In this document: positions 52,852 to 62,419 of the stretch, piece after piece
Layout of the letters: the number at the start of each line of letters is the position of its first letter
How positions within the stretch are numbered: position 1 is the stretch's first letter
Source of the DNA: Marinirhabdus sp050859505
Lineage (GTDB): Bacteria > Bacteroidota > Bacteroidia > Flavobacteriales > Flavobacteriaceae
Direction: 5' to 3'
Length of the DNA: 64,000 nt
Assembly (NCBI RefSeq): GCF_050859505.1
Contig: NZ_CP193934.1
Location: 1,550,001 to 1,614,000, forward strand
The notes under the pieces: generated by a model
What the model was told of the DNA's origin: nothing
The model's database searches: none
What the model saw: the letters and a program-made list of their open reading frames with translations, nothing else
Program-made: the position numbers and the translations under genes

Positions 52852-54150
52852 CTATAAGTGAGTTTTATAGGTGTCGCTTTTCTCTGTATTTTTCATTTGG
52901 GAACTAATAAATGGAATTCTTGGAGCTAGAAAATAACCTGTTAAACTCGCAAATAAAATAGGGATAAAATAAGAAAACCCTGTCAAGGTAGCCAGTAGGA
53001 TCGTTGTACTCATAGGGGTTCTAGTTACGCAGGCATTAATTCCTGCCATACAGCATATAATAGCCAGTGTAAGACTTGTGGAAGGAAATATTTGATGAAT
53101 AAGTAAACCAAGCGTTGCGCCTACAAAGAAAAGCGGAATAATAAACCCACCTCTCCAACCTGAAGTTACGGTAATAGAAATAGCCAGTATTTTAAATACT
53201 AAAATTGAAATGAGAAAATATACAGTAAAGTCGCCTGCTAAAAGTTCGTTTATTTGGTAGTGACTAAAATATCTTGTTAGTGGGAAATAGTAAGAGATAA
53301 TTCCTAGTAAAACCCCTCCAATTAGTGTCTTTATATAAATGGGTGCTGGTCGTTTATTGAATAACGATTTAAAAAACTTTGTACAGTAAATAAACAACCA
53401 GCCTACAGCTGTGGCTGAAACGGCAAAAAGAACAGAGAATCCAAAATCCATAACCCCCGAATACTGATAAGACGCTAATTCCCAAAGTGTACCCAACCCA
53501 AGATGAATAATTAAAGCAAAAACTACATAACTAAAACTACTAGCTACTAAGGCAGGAATAATTGCTTTGTAATATTCTACGGCGTGTTTATGATGTAAAA
53601 TTTCTAGCGAGAACAAACTTCCACCTAGCGGCGCACCAAACATAGCGGTAAAGCCCGACGCCATTCCAGCAATACTCATAGATCGTAATTCTTCACCCTT
53701 TAATCTAAATACTTTACCCAACCAGGTGCCAGTAGAACCAATTACTTGTACTAAAGGAGCTTCGGGACCCAGACTTCCTCCAGAGGCAATACAGAGCAAA
53801 GAAGAAAGAATCATAGAAGGGTTGTTTTTTGGATCAAGCTTCCCTTTATTAAACCTAATGTTATTTACTATTAAATGAATTTCCCCAGGATCTCCTATAA
53901 AGTGAATGATTAAACCTGCAAGAAGACCACAAATTGCCATTATGGGAATAACGAACCAACCTTCAAAGAATGCTATTTTATGTGTTAAAAATTCAAGAAC
54001 AATCCAGTAAAGTCCGGCAATAATTCCTCCTAATAAACCAAGAATAGCCCATAAAATAAAGGTTCGACTAAACACGAAAGGGTTAAATCTAATAGGTTGG
54101 TCTAAAATATTTAGATACGTAACTAGTTTTCTTCTTCTCTTAAGCTTCAA
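52852..54150 (-). CDS. ClC-type chloride channel/transporter
   Basis: A 432-aa integral membrane protein of the ClC family with about ten hydrophobic segments. The GxFxP motif is present as GWRGGFIIPLFF. The usual GREGP motif appears as GGSLGPEAPLVQ: a leucine (about 127) replaces the gating glutamate and a glutamate follows the Pro (about 130). The GSGIP-type motif in its usual place is not obvious. The start is TTG at 54150. There are no CBS domains. Whether it works as a channel or exchanger cannot be told; a changed gate would favour channel-like behaviour. It is flanked by unrelated genes. Confidence 0.85.
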   Translation of the reverse strand: MKLKRRRKLVTYLNILDQPIRFNPFVFSRTFILWAILGLLGGIIAGLYWIVLEFLTHKIAFFEGWFVIPIMAICGLLAGLIIHFIGDPGEIHLIVNNIRFNKGKLDPKNNPSMILSSLLCIASGGSLGPEAPLVQVIGSTGTWLGKVFRLKGEELRSMSIAGMASGFTAMFGAPLGGSLFSLEILHHKHAVEYYKAIIPALVASSFSYVVFALIIHLGLGTLWELASYQYSGVMDFGFSVLFAVSATAVGWLFIYCTKFFKSLFNKRPAPIYIKTLIGGVLLGIISYYFPLTRYFSHYQINELLAGDFTVYFLISILVFKILAISITVTSGWRGGFIIPLFFVGATLGLLIHQIFPSTSLTLAIICCMAGINACVTRTPMSTTILLATLTGFSYFIPILFASLTGYFLAPRIPFISSQMKNTEKSDTYKTHL

Positions 54151-54267
54151 TTTTTGGGATTGGTTTTATAGATTATACAACGTGTTTGTAGCTCATTCGG
54201 ATTTAAAAATAAACAAATAGGCAGGATCTTTCATAGAGAAATTTCATCATATTATAAGATTGCTTTG

Positions 54268-55149
54268 CTATTGGTCATTCTCTTTTCCCAAATGTTGGAT
54301 CAACTTCAAATTCGTTCTACTGCCATCTATGTTTATATAATTCAATTTTACAAATCCATATTCAGAATTGAAATAGGATGTTAATTTGGTTTCTCCAATA
54401 CGGCTTTTAGCAGTAGATTCAATAACAAAACAATCAATTTTCCCGAGAGCAGTTTTAATTTTTCTTTTGTCTGTAATCTTGTAGTTATATTGGTTCTCTA
54501 TTTGCCCTTCCCAAACCTTCCACCGGTCGTCTCCCCAACCGTCTCCTATTACAAGAGTCCAGTCCCATAGATTGCCAACTTTGTAAGGTGCTTTTATATA
54601 AGGAAACGGATTCAGTTCTAAAATTCGAAAATACTTGTTTCGCGGTGGGTGCATCCAAATATTAGCTTCATTTTCAATGACTCCAGACGCTCCATTAAAA
54701 GGTGCTATCCCGTTTTGGGTTAAGTAACTATATTGGATAATGGTTTGGTTGTAGTCTGGAATATGTTGAATCATAGGCTCAAGTCCAGCTTTTACGGTTA
54801 TGCTTACTTTGTTGATGGTATTTTTATCTATAGAATCTATGGGAACAAATTTCCACGCAAACTTCCAATCTTCTACAGCCTCATCCCAGGTAAAAAAAAG
54901 TGTATCGTTTGTAGATGTTATGTGCTCAAAATCATAAGTAAAAATGGTTCCTTCCTTAAAAGTTGTGTTGTTTTTTGTAAATCGGTTTTGATCCACATGA
55001 GTCGAATCAAATTTTTCAACCGAAATCCCATCTTCTGTAATTAAGATATAATCCTTATCAATTTCTTTGTCAATTTTTTTTGGTGTCGACTCGCAACTTG
55101 CAAATAAGACTAGTAAGAAAAGAATTAAAATGTGTGTTGCTTTCAACAT
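54268..55149 (-). CDS. Hypothetical lipoprotein (293 aa)
   Basis: A lipoprotein signal (about 1-19) ends in F-A-S-C. The body is beta-rich, with Trp-rich segments (FFTWDEAVEDWKFAWKF and LWDWTLVIGDGWGDDRWKVWEG) and a closing SYFNSEYGFVKLNYINIDG. No family was recognised. It is probably anchored to the inner face of the outer membrane. There is no evident operon partner: the spacing to the ClC gene is 117 nt and to the next gene 160 nt. Confidence 0.72.
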   Translation of the reverse strand: MLKATHILILFLLVLFASCESTPKKIDKEIDKDYILITEDGISVEKFDSTHVDQNRFTKNNTTFKEGTIFTYDFEHITSTNDTLFFTWDEAVEDWKFAWKFVPIDSIDKNTINKVSITVKAGLEPMIQHIPDYNQTIIQYSYLTQNGIAPFNGASGVIENEANIWMHPPRNKYFRILELNPFPYIKAPYKVGNLWDWTLVIGDGWGDDRWKVWEGQIENQYNYKITDKRKIKTALGKIDCFVIESTAKSRIGETKLTSYFNSEYGFVKLNYINIDGSRTNLKLIQHLGKENDQ

Positions 55150-55309
55150 AAGTGCGGGTTTACATATTATACGGCGGTCTTAAGCGGCTGTATTTGCAGG
55201 TTAATGGTGTCACCAGACGTAATTATCCGCTAGATCAATTTTTATAAAGTTAAGAATTTTAAATAAAGCCGAATGTAACCGCTGTATTATATGCATTGTA
55301 AGTAGTAAT

Positions 55310-55789
55310 TTAATCAATTGTTGATTTACTAATCCAATTATCAAATTTGTAACTTTCCATTGAGTTATTCATTGGTTGTATAATCATGGAATTTCCTCTC
55401 GATTTAAGGACAAAATTTTTATCAATTACGACACAATCTCCATTCAGTTTTTTATTTGGTTGATGAATACTAATTAAATCAAGAAATACACCTTTTAGAG
55501 ATTCCATTTCCCTTTGATTAATTTTAAATTTTGATTTTTTTAAGTTCAACTTGTCATCATATTTTGCTATGTAGTCAGAAGTGTTTTTATCCTTTTCCAA
55601 AATCAGTTTATTCCGTCCAATTTCACTTGCTCCATATCCGCCGTGATTTATAATTGTAATTTCTATTTTATCTGAATTCAGTATTTTGTTCAGAGAATTT
55701 TCATTAGTCGGCAAGACTGTAACCAATTTTGCGGTTGCAAATCCTGTCAACATTATGAATCCGATTATTGCGATTGTTTTTTTTATCAT
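55310..55789 (-). CDS. Hypothetical exported protein (159 aa)
   Basis: An N-terminal hydrophobic segment (about 4-20, IAIIGFIMLTGFATA) could be a signal peptide or membrane anchor. The rest is mixed alpha/beta with a polar pattern (EITIINHGGYGASEIGRNKLILEKDKN in parts) and no cysteines in the mature part except one in GDCVVI. The compact size suggests a periplasmic accessory protein. No family was recognised. It lies 44 nt downstream of the giant macroglobulin gene's stop strand-wise upstream neighbour, in the same direction. Confidence 0.6.
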   Translation of the reverse strand: MIKKTIAIIGFIMLTGFATAKLVTVLPTNENSLNKILNSDKIEITIINHGGYGASEIGRNKLILEKDKNTSDYIAKYDDKLNLKKSKFKINQREMESLKGVFLDLISIHQPNKKLNGDCVVIDKNFVLKSRGNSMIIQPMNNSMESYKFDNWISKSTID

Positions 55790-55833
55790 TGCTTACAACT
55801 CGTTATATATTATATTTATATTAAAACCAAGCC

Positions 55834-58800
55834 TTACTCCTCAACCATAATCCGAACCCCTTCACTATGGCTTGTAAACTCCGGCGCATACATGCTTTGT
55901 ATGGTCGTGATACCGTTGCTAAACGTTCCTGCGTTGTTTACACGTAAGTCGTATTCAAATACATAAATGCCTTTACGTAGGGTGTCAAAAAAGAAATTGG
56001 TGCTGGCATCTTTGGTGGCCTGGTAATAGCCTAAGCCATCCTGCCATTTGTAAGTGGAAAGTACGTCTATAGGTTCCAATCCTGCGGCGCGCATATCTTT
56101 CATATGTACAAAATCCATGTCACGGTCTACGCGTAATTCTATTCGCACGCGTACCAGATCGCCCACTTTTAAAGCCGTAGCTTCCTTAATTTCTGAAAGT
56201 TCCTCACCTGTTGCTGTATTCGTTTTTAAGAACAGTTTCTTTTTCAGTTGTAAAGGAGTTTCAGCCGAAGTGATCTTATCCAGATCCTCAAAATACTGCC
56301 AGTACAATCCGCCCCAGGCAATGCCTTCACCTTTTTTCTGCATCGTTACCGTGGCTTGGCTTTCAGAAATTTCAGTAGCATTCCAGCTCGTTTTAAAATA
56401 CCCTGTCCCAGCTTCTACTTTCACATTGTCTAGTTTAGAAGGGTCTATCACGGTGTTGCCAACGGTTACTTGCACGGCTTCGGTTACAGAGAGCCAATCG
56501 GTTCCTTTTAGTAAAAGTGCATACACAGCTTCGGTAGTGGCTTTGGTAGTAGGCCATTGGTTGGTTTGCTTGTTTTTAAGCAACCATACTTTTAGGTTGT
56601 CAACAGTATTGTCCTCCCGATGTATATCGGGATCAATTTCAGAAAATACTTCTACCATCAACGCCTGGGTTTCTACTGGCGCCTGGTACCAATACCAAGA
56701 CGGTGTGTTACTCTTCCAGTACATTCCCAGTTCTTCGCTGGTGATGCTGTTTTCTTTTAACGCTTTAGTGATCTTTAAAGCCGTCGTAGTGTTCCCGTTT
56801 CTATGTAACACGAGCGCAATCATCCCCTTAGAATATAAATCGCGAGTGTTCCAATAGGTTTCCATCTGGCCTACATAATAGTTGCTTATTTCTTCCACTT
56901 CTTTGCTCTTTTTCAGCTCTGGGAAGAAGCTTCGCATATACAAATACTGCGTTTGCATGCGGCTTAGATGATCTTTTTTGTAGTCTGGTTTTTCAGTGTA
57001 TTTTGAAAGTTCTTTATATTCTTTTACAAATTCAGCATCTAGATAAGAAATCGCATTTTTAATTATTCGGTCTGTTTCGCCTTCGTCTGTAGTAACGCCT
57101 AGCTTATCCAAGTGTCCAAATCCAGTGACAATGTGCTGTGTGATATATCTACTAGCATATCCGCCATTAAACCAAGGCCATGCACCAGAGCCCAACTGAT
57201 TTTGACGTAATTTATTCGCTGCTTCTCCTTGCTTCCGTTGCATTAAGTTGAGGTCGAAGAGGAGGGCGATGCGTTTTTTCTGTTCGGTTTCGCTTTGTGC
57301 ATCACGCAGCCAGGGCGTTTCCTGAATTAACAACGATTTTAATTCTTCGTTCTTTTCCAGATTACTCAACAAGGCATCGCTGTTAGCCCATTGGTCAAAC
57401 ACCGCTTTAATTCGCGGATTGCTATTGGCTATATGTGTGGCGAGTGAGTTGGCGTAGTAACGCGCAAAGGTCTGCTCATTACATTCATATGGAAATTCCA
57501 TTAAGTACGGCAACGCCTGCACGGCATACCAGGCTGGGTTGGACGTTACTTCCAACGTCAATTTATGATGCTTTAGGGTAGTGGAGGTATTGTTTTTCAG
57601 CTTGTCCAGTGTAAAAGTTTTGGTCTGATTGGAGCGCACCCACATTGGTAACGTTTCAGTAACCAACATTCTATTGCTAAGCACGGGTAAGGTGTTTTGC
57701 TCGCCGTCACTAAAGTTATCTGTCTTGGCAATTACTTTGTATTCCACCGCTTGTACTGTGGACGGAATTTGTAAGCGCCAGGACACTTGGGTGTTGTTGC
57801 TTTTTTCTACTGAAAAGTCTTTCACAGCATTCCTATTCCCTAACGCTATATCAATAGATTCGCCTGTCACAGCATCATTCAATTGCAACACCGCTTGTCC
57901 TGAAAGATTCGTATCACTCAAGTTTGAAATTTTACTACTGATGATAATTTCATCGCCTTCACGTAAAAATCTGGGTGCGTTGGGAACCACCATCAATTCT
58001 TTTTGGGTCACGGTTTCAAAAGTGGAAACTTTGGTGTCTAGCTCTTTTGTATGTGCCAGGAGTTGCAATTTCCAACGGGTCAATGCTTCGGGTGTGGTAA
58101 AGTTAAACGAGATATTTCCGTCTGCATCGGTGCGTAATTGTGGGAAAAAGAACGCGGTTTCCTGTAGGTTTTTACGGATTTTTACGTTGTCGAAATCGAG
58201 TGCTTGTTGTTTGTTAATGCTATCATTTACAGCCACGCCAGGAACTCTAGAGTTTAAAAGTTCTTCAACATCTCCTTCCGGAGCGTTTTCAACAGACTCT
58301 GTTTCTATAGTACTCACCGCATACCCCAACGCTTTTTTCTCTCTTGGGATTCCATAGCCCGTTACAATAACTTCATCTAGCGCTTCACTGTCTTCACGCA
58401 TATAAATCTCAATAACATTATTTTTTTTCAGTATAAAATTGATAGTCCTAAAGCCCACGTAGCTGAAAATTAATTCTTCTTCTGGTTCAGCTTTCATACT
58501 GAATTTTCCGTCAAAATCGGTTTGTGTGTCACGCTTGTCATCTTCGCCTTTCAGCAATACATTTACACCTGGGAGCGGTAAGCCGTTCTGGTCATACACA
58601 AAGCCAATGATTGTCCCAGCTTCCACTTGTGCAGAATAGCTATCCTTTACGCGCTTTCGTAAATTATTCAGGTAGGAGTTGTATTTCCACGTTTGCCCAG
58701 CAATAGTAAATCCAAACCAATTGTACTGGTCAAAATGCTGTGTTTTCTGGTTGTAATTAGTACGATAGTTATACTGAAGAGCTAAAGCCCTACTCCCAAA

Positions 58801-61800
58801 ACTATTATTGGCATCGGGACTACCAAGTGAGCGATATTGCAATGAAGGCTGCGGATTAAATTGCCACTGGTGCGGTGTAAATTGATCCAGAGAAGCGTCG
58901 TACATACTCGCCAGTAATTCTGCGGAAACTTTCTCGCCATCGGGACCTTTTATGATAAAACTCCAGGTTTCAGGAACGCCGGGTTCCAGTTTGTCGCGGA
59001 AGGTGTTGGTTTCAATAGTAAGCTCGGTTTTGGGCGCTGGAACTTGTATCAACTTGGAATCGCCTTCAAAACTATTAAAGGCCGTCAAGCTATAATGAAT
59101 CGCAAATCCACCCACATCATCCCCTGTTACAGGGACCGAAATGGTTTTTGAATTATTATCCAATGCAATAACAAATGTTTCCGAAATCTGCTTTTTCTTT
59201 TCTACGGAAAGCGTCACGGTAATCGCCGCGTTCGATTTTACGGTTACAAAAACTTGGTCACCTGTTTTGTAGGTTTCCTGATCAAATAAAATTTCAAACA
59301 ACTGATTGTCGGCTGGCGTTTCATCTTTATCACTAAACAAGGCTGTGTAATGCTTGGCAAGTACTTCCTGCCCAAATTTATCGGTCGTTTTGGCGATAAT
59401 AATATAGGCTCCCGAAGCCCATCTTTTCAGGTTTCCGAGTTCAACTTCATCAATTTTATCCGTATTCACCGTTTTGCTGAAAACCTGCTCGCCCTGTTCC
59501 CAGGTTTTTACATCGTCTTCATTGTTATAGGGGTCGTGCGGGAATAATTTTTTAAACTGTGCTTCAGAGTATTCCTGATAATCGGGCGCATTCCAAGGAC
59601 GTTTGCGCAAAACGGATTCCGGTGCTTTCAGCTTGTACATGGTAACGGTCACTTCCGCAGGAACTTTTTCCCCATTTAAATTTTTGGTGGAAAGTTTCAA
59701 CGTTTGGTCTTTATCCTGCTTGTCCAATCTTTTGGGCGCTTGCAAATCGATAGTAAGGGCGTGATAGCCTACATTCACAATCGTGGTAGTGCTTTGGGTT
59801 TCGCCATTAATATCGGTCACGTCTGCACTAACTTCATATTGAAAAACAGGTTGCCCAGTTTTGTCCACGCTTCCGTCTGGGAGCGCTTTGAAGTCAATTT
59901 CGTATTCGCCTTTGTTGTTGGTCGTGGTTTCGCCAAAGGTGATTTCTTGTCCTTCGCCATAATTCTGTGGGCCTCTCCAATAATACCAACGCGGATATTG
60001 AACTTTTCGAGTCACTTTATAGACAACTTTCGCATTGGTAATATTGCTCCCCGAAAACGAAATGGCTTCTCCTTTTACTGTAATATCGTCGTTTACACGA
60101 TAGGTTTCGGTTACAGGCTTAAAGTTGGTTTCAAACTTTGGGCGTTTGTATTCTTCTACGCGAAAATAGACTTCAGAAGTCAACCTTTTGCTATCGCCAG
60201 CATTCATGGTAAGATGAAATTGACCTGTTAACACACCATTAGGTACTACAAATTCACCTGCTACCGTGCCAAAATCGTTTGTTATTAGTTCCAATGTGCT
60301 TACTTTCTCATAATTCGCATCAAAAAGCACCACCGATACTTTTTGATTGGGAAGTACGCTAGATTTTTTATTCACCATTTCGGTTGCAATCCCTTTAAAA
60401 TAAACTATTTGTCCGGGTCTGTAGATGCTTCGGTCTGTAAACAGAAAACTTCTGTAGGGATTGGTATCCCTGTTGTAATAGCTGTTGTAATTGTAGTAAT
60501 TCGTAAATTCAGCGGTATCATCTGCCTTGCTTACCGTAATTGAATAATTATAGTAGTTGTCATTAGTATTGGGCACTTTTATAAAACCTTTTGCGTCGGT
60601 TACATAGTTTTTGCTGCTGTAATTTCTGCGGTCATCCTTTACTTCACATTTGGCATTTGCAATTGGTTGTCCGTTGTTGCGGTCAACTACTTGAAAAAAA
60701 GTGTTGGCGTTTTCCTGTGTTTTTACGATGGCCAGATTGGTGTATTGGATTTCAACGTGTTCAAAAAGACGTTTGTTGTCGTCATTGGGCGGCGAAGCTA
60801 AAATCAGATAGCGCCCTTGCGGAAAGCCGGGAAGTAAGATTTCGGTGCTGTGATTGCGGTAATCCCCTTCGTCACGGAGTTGTTGTGTCCATTGTTTTTC
60901 TAACGGTAGCTTATCAATAAAATTTCGCTTTTTTTCCTTGTCATAAATTTCCTGAAGCGCATCACTCTCTTTTGCTGAAATTTGATACACCGAAAGTTGA
61001 ACACTCGGTGTGTTGCGATACGTAACCAACATCCGGCTGTCGCTTGCAATAGAAAGATAGGACTCTAACTGAAGCTGAAGTGATGGAGCGGTTATAGCTT
61101 CCTTTAAATTTTGTGCTTCGGAGGCAAGGTAGGTATCTGGAAATTCTTTAAGGAGTCGTTCGCAAATTTCAAGGACTTCTTTGTTGGCCCAGCGATGGGA
61201 AGCACTTGCTCCAGCGGTATAATTTTGTCCCTGATTGTAGGTGTGTTTTGCTATTTCAAAATCGTATATAGCTTTTGCATACAAATCCTCCACCTTGTTT
61301 TTTCCGCTTTGTAATGCGGAAAGGTACACGGCTTCTTTATCGGTAATCCGTCCGTTGGTATACACAAATGCAAGTCGCTCCACATCTACCGAAGCCAGGG
61401 GAACGTAATTGTTTTTTGCTGCATGAAACGCAATCAAATTTTGATAGATCTGAAGCGCTTTCAGCTCCAACGAAGTGCTATCCTTGGACGTTAATTTTAC
61501 TTGCTGAAACGCTCGTGCATCTCCCAAATACGAAGCTTCCGAAATTTCAAATGCGTAGGTAGGTTTGGTGATAGCATTTTCGGAGGTTTTGTAAAATTCC
61601 AACGCATTGTGCGTTAGGAAATCATATAATGTGGGTCTTAAGGTGATAGAACTTTTAAAATTGGTAAGGATAGGTTCAAAAATTTGGGTAGTGGTATTTT
61701 GTAAGATTTTCTCGTTTTCCAGCGATTGTTGATAATAGGTAGAAATTTCAGCAAAAAGCGTTTCGAGATCCCAGGTTCTAAAATCGGTATCATCTACTTT

Positions 61801-62193
61801 ATTTTCAGTTTTGGTACGTTCGTAAAACTGATAGCGATTTTGTTGAAAATAGTCCCAGTAGAGTTTTGCCAGCATGTTTTGAAGTACATTTTTGGTAGGC
61901 GCTTCACTTTTTTCAATCATACTTTTGAAATCTTCAACCACCGAGAGTTGTGCGTTTTCTTCCAAAATAAGCGCAAACTTGCTTTTAAAAAGTAGTGTTT
62001 TAATATGTTGCGCCTGGTTGTTTTCGGCTTTTGCCTTGGTTTCAATTTGAGTGACAATTTCTAAAGCACTTTTGGGTGTATCGGCTAGTTCAAGTTTTTC
62101 CACTTCATTCCAAAGCGTATTGTAACTGGGATTTTGTGCATTTAAGGAAGCCATGGTAAGTAGTACAATTATGGTGGTGTATAGCGTTTTCAT
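55834..62193 (-). CDS. Alpha-2-macroglobulin family protein with inserted CarboxypepD_reg/TonB-plug module
   Basis: A 2119-aa exported protein. It has a signal peptide (about 1-19), an N-terminal TPR-like helical part (about 20-370), macroglobulin (MG) domains, and the A2M core. The thioester motif C-N-E-Q (Cys about 1571, Gln about 1574, in PYECNEQTF) is intact, so a covalent trap is possible. Inserted between MG domains at about 1190-1320 are a CarboxypepD_reg-like sandwich (GFVYDQNGLPLPGVNVLLKG) and a SusC-type plug start (EVIVTGYG ... LNSRVPGVAVN) without any barrel. Bacterial A2M proteins are thought to guard the periplasm against foreign proteases; the hybrid insert is discussed below. 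Confidence 0.9.
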   Translation of the reverse strand: MKTLYTTIIVLLTMASLNAQNPSYNTLWNEVEKLELADTPKSALEIVTQIETKAKAENNQAQHIKTLLFKSKFALILEENAQLSVVEDFKSMIEKSEAPTKNVLQNMLAKLYWDYFQQNRYQFYERTKTENKVDDTDFRTWDLETLFAEISTYYQQSLENEKILQNTTTQIFEPILTNFKSSITLRPTLYDFLTHNALEFYKTSENAITKPTYAFEISEASYLGDARAFQQVKLTSKDSTSLELKALQIYQNLIAFHAAKNNYVPLASVDVERLAFVYTNGRITDKEAVYLSALQSGKNKVEDLYAKAIYDFEIAKHTYNQGQNYTAGASASHRWANKEVLEICERLLKEFPDTYLASEAQNLKEAITAPSLQLQLESYLSIASDSRMLVTYRNTPSVQLSVYQISAKESDALQEIYDKEKKRNFIDKLPLEKQWTQQLRDEGDYRNHSTEILLPGFPQGRYLILASPPNDDNKRLFEHVEIQYTNLAIVKTQENANTFFQVVDRNNGQPIANAKCEVKDDRRNYSSKNYVTDAKGFIKVPNTNDNYYNYSITVSKADDTAEFTNYYNYNSYYNRDTNPYRSFLFTDRSIYRPGQIVYFKGIATEMVNKKSSVLPNQKVSVVLFDANYEKVSTLELITNDFGTVAGEFVVPNGVLTGQFHLTMNAGDSKRLTSEVYFRVEEYKRPKFETNFKPVTETYRVNDDITVKGEAISFSGSNITNAKVVYKVTRKVQYPRWYYWRGPQNYGEGQEITFGETTTNNKGEYEIDFKALPDGSVDKTGQPVFQYEVSADVTDINGETQSTTTIVNVGYHALTIDLQAPKRLDKQDKDQTLKLSTKNLNGEKVPAEVTVTMYKLKAPESVLRKRPWNAPDYQEYSEAQFKKLFPHDPYNNEDDVKTWEQGEQVFSKTVNTDKIDEVELGNLKRWASGAYIIIAKTTDKFGQEVLAKHYTALFSDKDETPADNQLFEILFDQETYKTGDQVFVTVKSNAAITVTLSVEKKKQISETFVIALDNNSKTISVPVTGDDVGGFAIHYSLTAFNSFEGDSKLIQVPAPKTELTIETNTFRDKLEPGVPETWSFIIKGPDGEKVSAELLASMYDASLDQFTPHQWQFNPQPSLQYRSLGSPDANNSFGSRALALQYNYRTNYNQKTQHFDQYNWFGFTIAGQTWKYNSYLNNLRKRVKDSYSAQVEAGTIIGFVYDQNGLPLPGVNVLLKGEDDKRDTQTDFDGKFSMKAEPEEELIFSYVGFRTINFILKKNNVIEIYMREDSEALDEVIVTGYGIPREKKALGYAVSTIETESVENAPEGDVEELLNSRVPGVAVNDSINKQQALDFDNVKIRKNLQETAFFFPQLRTDADGNISFNFTTPEALTRWKLQLLAHTKELDTKVSTFETVTQKELMVVPNAPRFLREGDEIIISSKISNLSDTNLSGQAVLQLNDAVTGESIDIALGNRNAVKDFSVEKSNNTQVSWRLQIPSTVQAVEYKVIAKTDNFSDGEQNTLPVLSNRMLVTETLPMWVRSNQTKTFTLDKLKNNTSTTLKHHKLTLEVTSNPAWYAVQALPYLMEFPYECNEQTFARYYANSLATHIANSNPRIKAVFDQWANSDALLSNLEKNEELKSLLIQETPWLRDAQSETEQKKRIALLFDLNLMQRKQGEAANKLRQNQLGSGAWPWFNGGYASRYITQHIVTGFGHLDKLGVTTDEGETDRIIKNAISYLDAEFVKEYKELSKYTEKPDYKKDHLSRMQTQYLYMRSFFPELKKSKEVEEISNYYVGQMETYWNTRDLYSKGMIALVLHRNGNTTTALKITKALKENSITSEELGMYWKSNTPSWYWYQAPVETQALMVEVFSEIDPDIHREDNTVDNLKVWLLKNKQTNQWPTTKATTEAVYALLLKGTDWLSVTEAVQVTVGNTVIDPSKLDNVKVEAGTGYFKTSWNATEISESQATVTMQKKGEGIAWGGLYWQYFEDLDKITSAETPLQLKKKLFLKTNTATGEELSEIKEATALKVGDLVRVRIELRVDRDMDFVHMKDMRAAGLEPIDVLSTYKWQDGLGYYQATKDASTNFFFDTLRKGIYVFEYDLRVNNAGTFSNGITTIQSMYAPEFTSHSEGVRIMVEE

Positions 62194-62365
62194 ACAAATA
62201 AATTTTATCGAAAGATAGTAATAGTAGTGCTTCCGAAGAAATACTAATGAGTACAGCCAGACAAAAAATGAGCCAAAGCTACTTTTAAATTAGGCAACTT
62301 CATTTTTTGGAACTGTATTTGTATAAAGTTACTGAAACCTAGATAATGAAAGTGCCGTATGTACT

Positions 62366-62401
62366 TTTGTTTTCTAACAATTATACAAAGCACTATATTT
62401 G
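62366..62401 (+). promoter_or_regulatory. Promoter of the TPR protein gene
   Basis: TTTG (62366-62369) and TATATTTG (62394-62401) form a Bacteroidota-type promoter with a somewhat long 24-nt spacer. Because the -7 box covers the TTG at 62399, translation must begin further down, at the ATG at 62420. Confidence 0.7.
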
Positions 62402-62419
62402 AATTCACAAACCTATCCC

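Noticed and set aside
56054..58357. Plus-strand frames of up to 267 codons opposite the macroglobulin gene
   Set aside because: No motif, no promoter; the opposite strand carries an unmistakable A2M protein with thioester.
59704..60231. 175-codon plus-strand frame opposite the macroglobulin gene
   Set aside because: Shadow of the MG-domain coding strand; composition is not protein-like.
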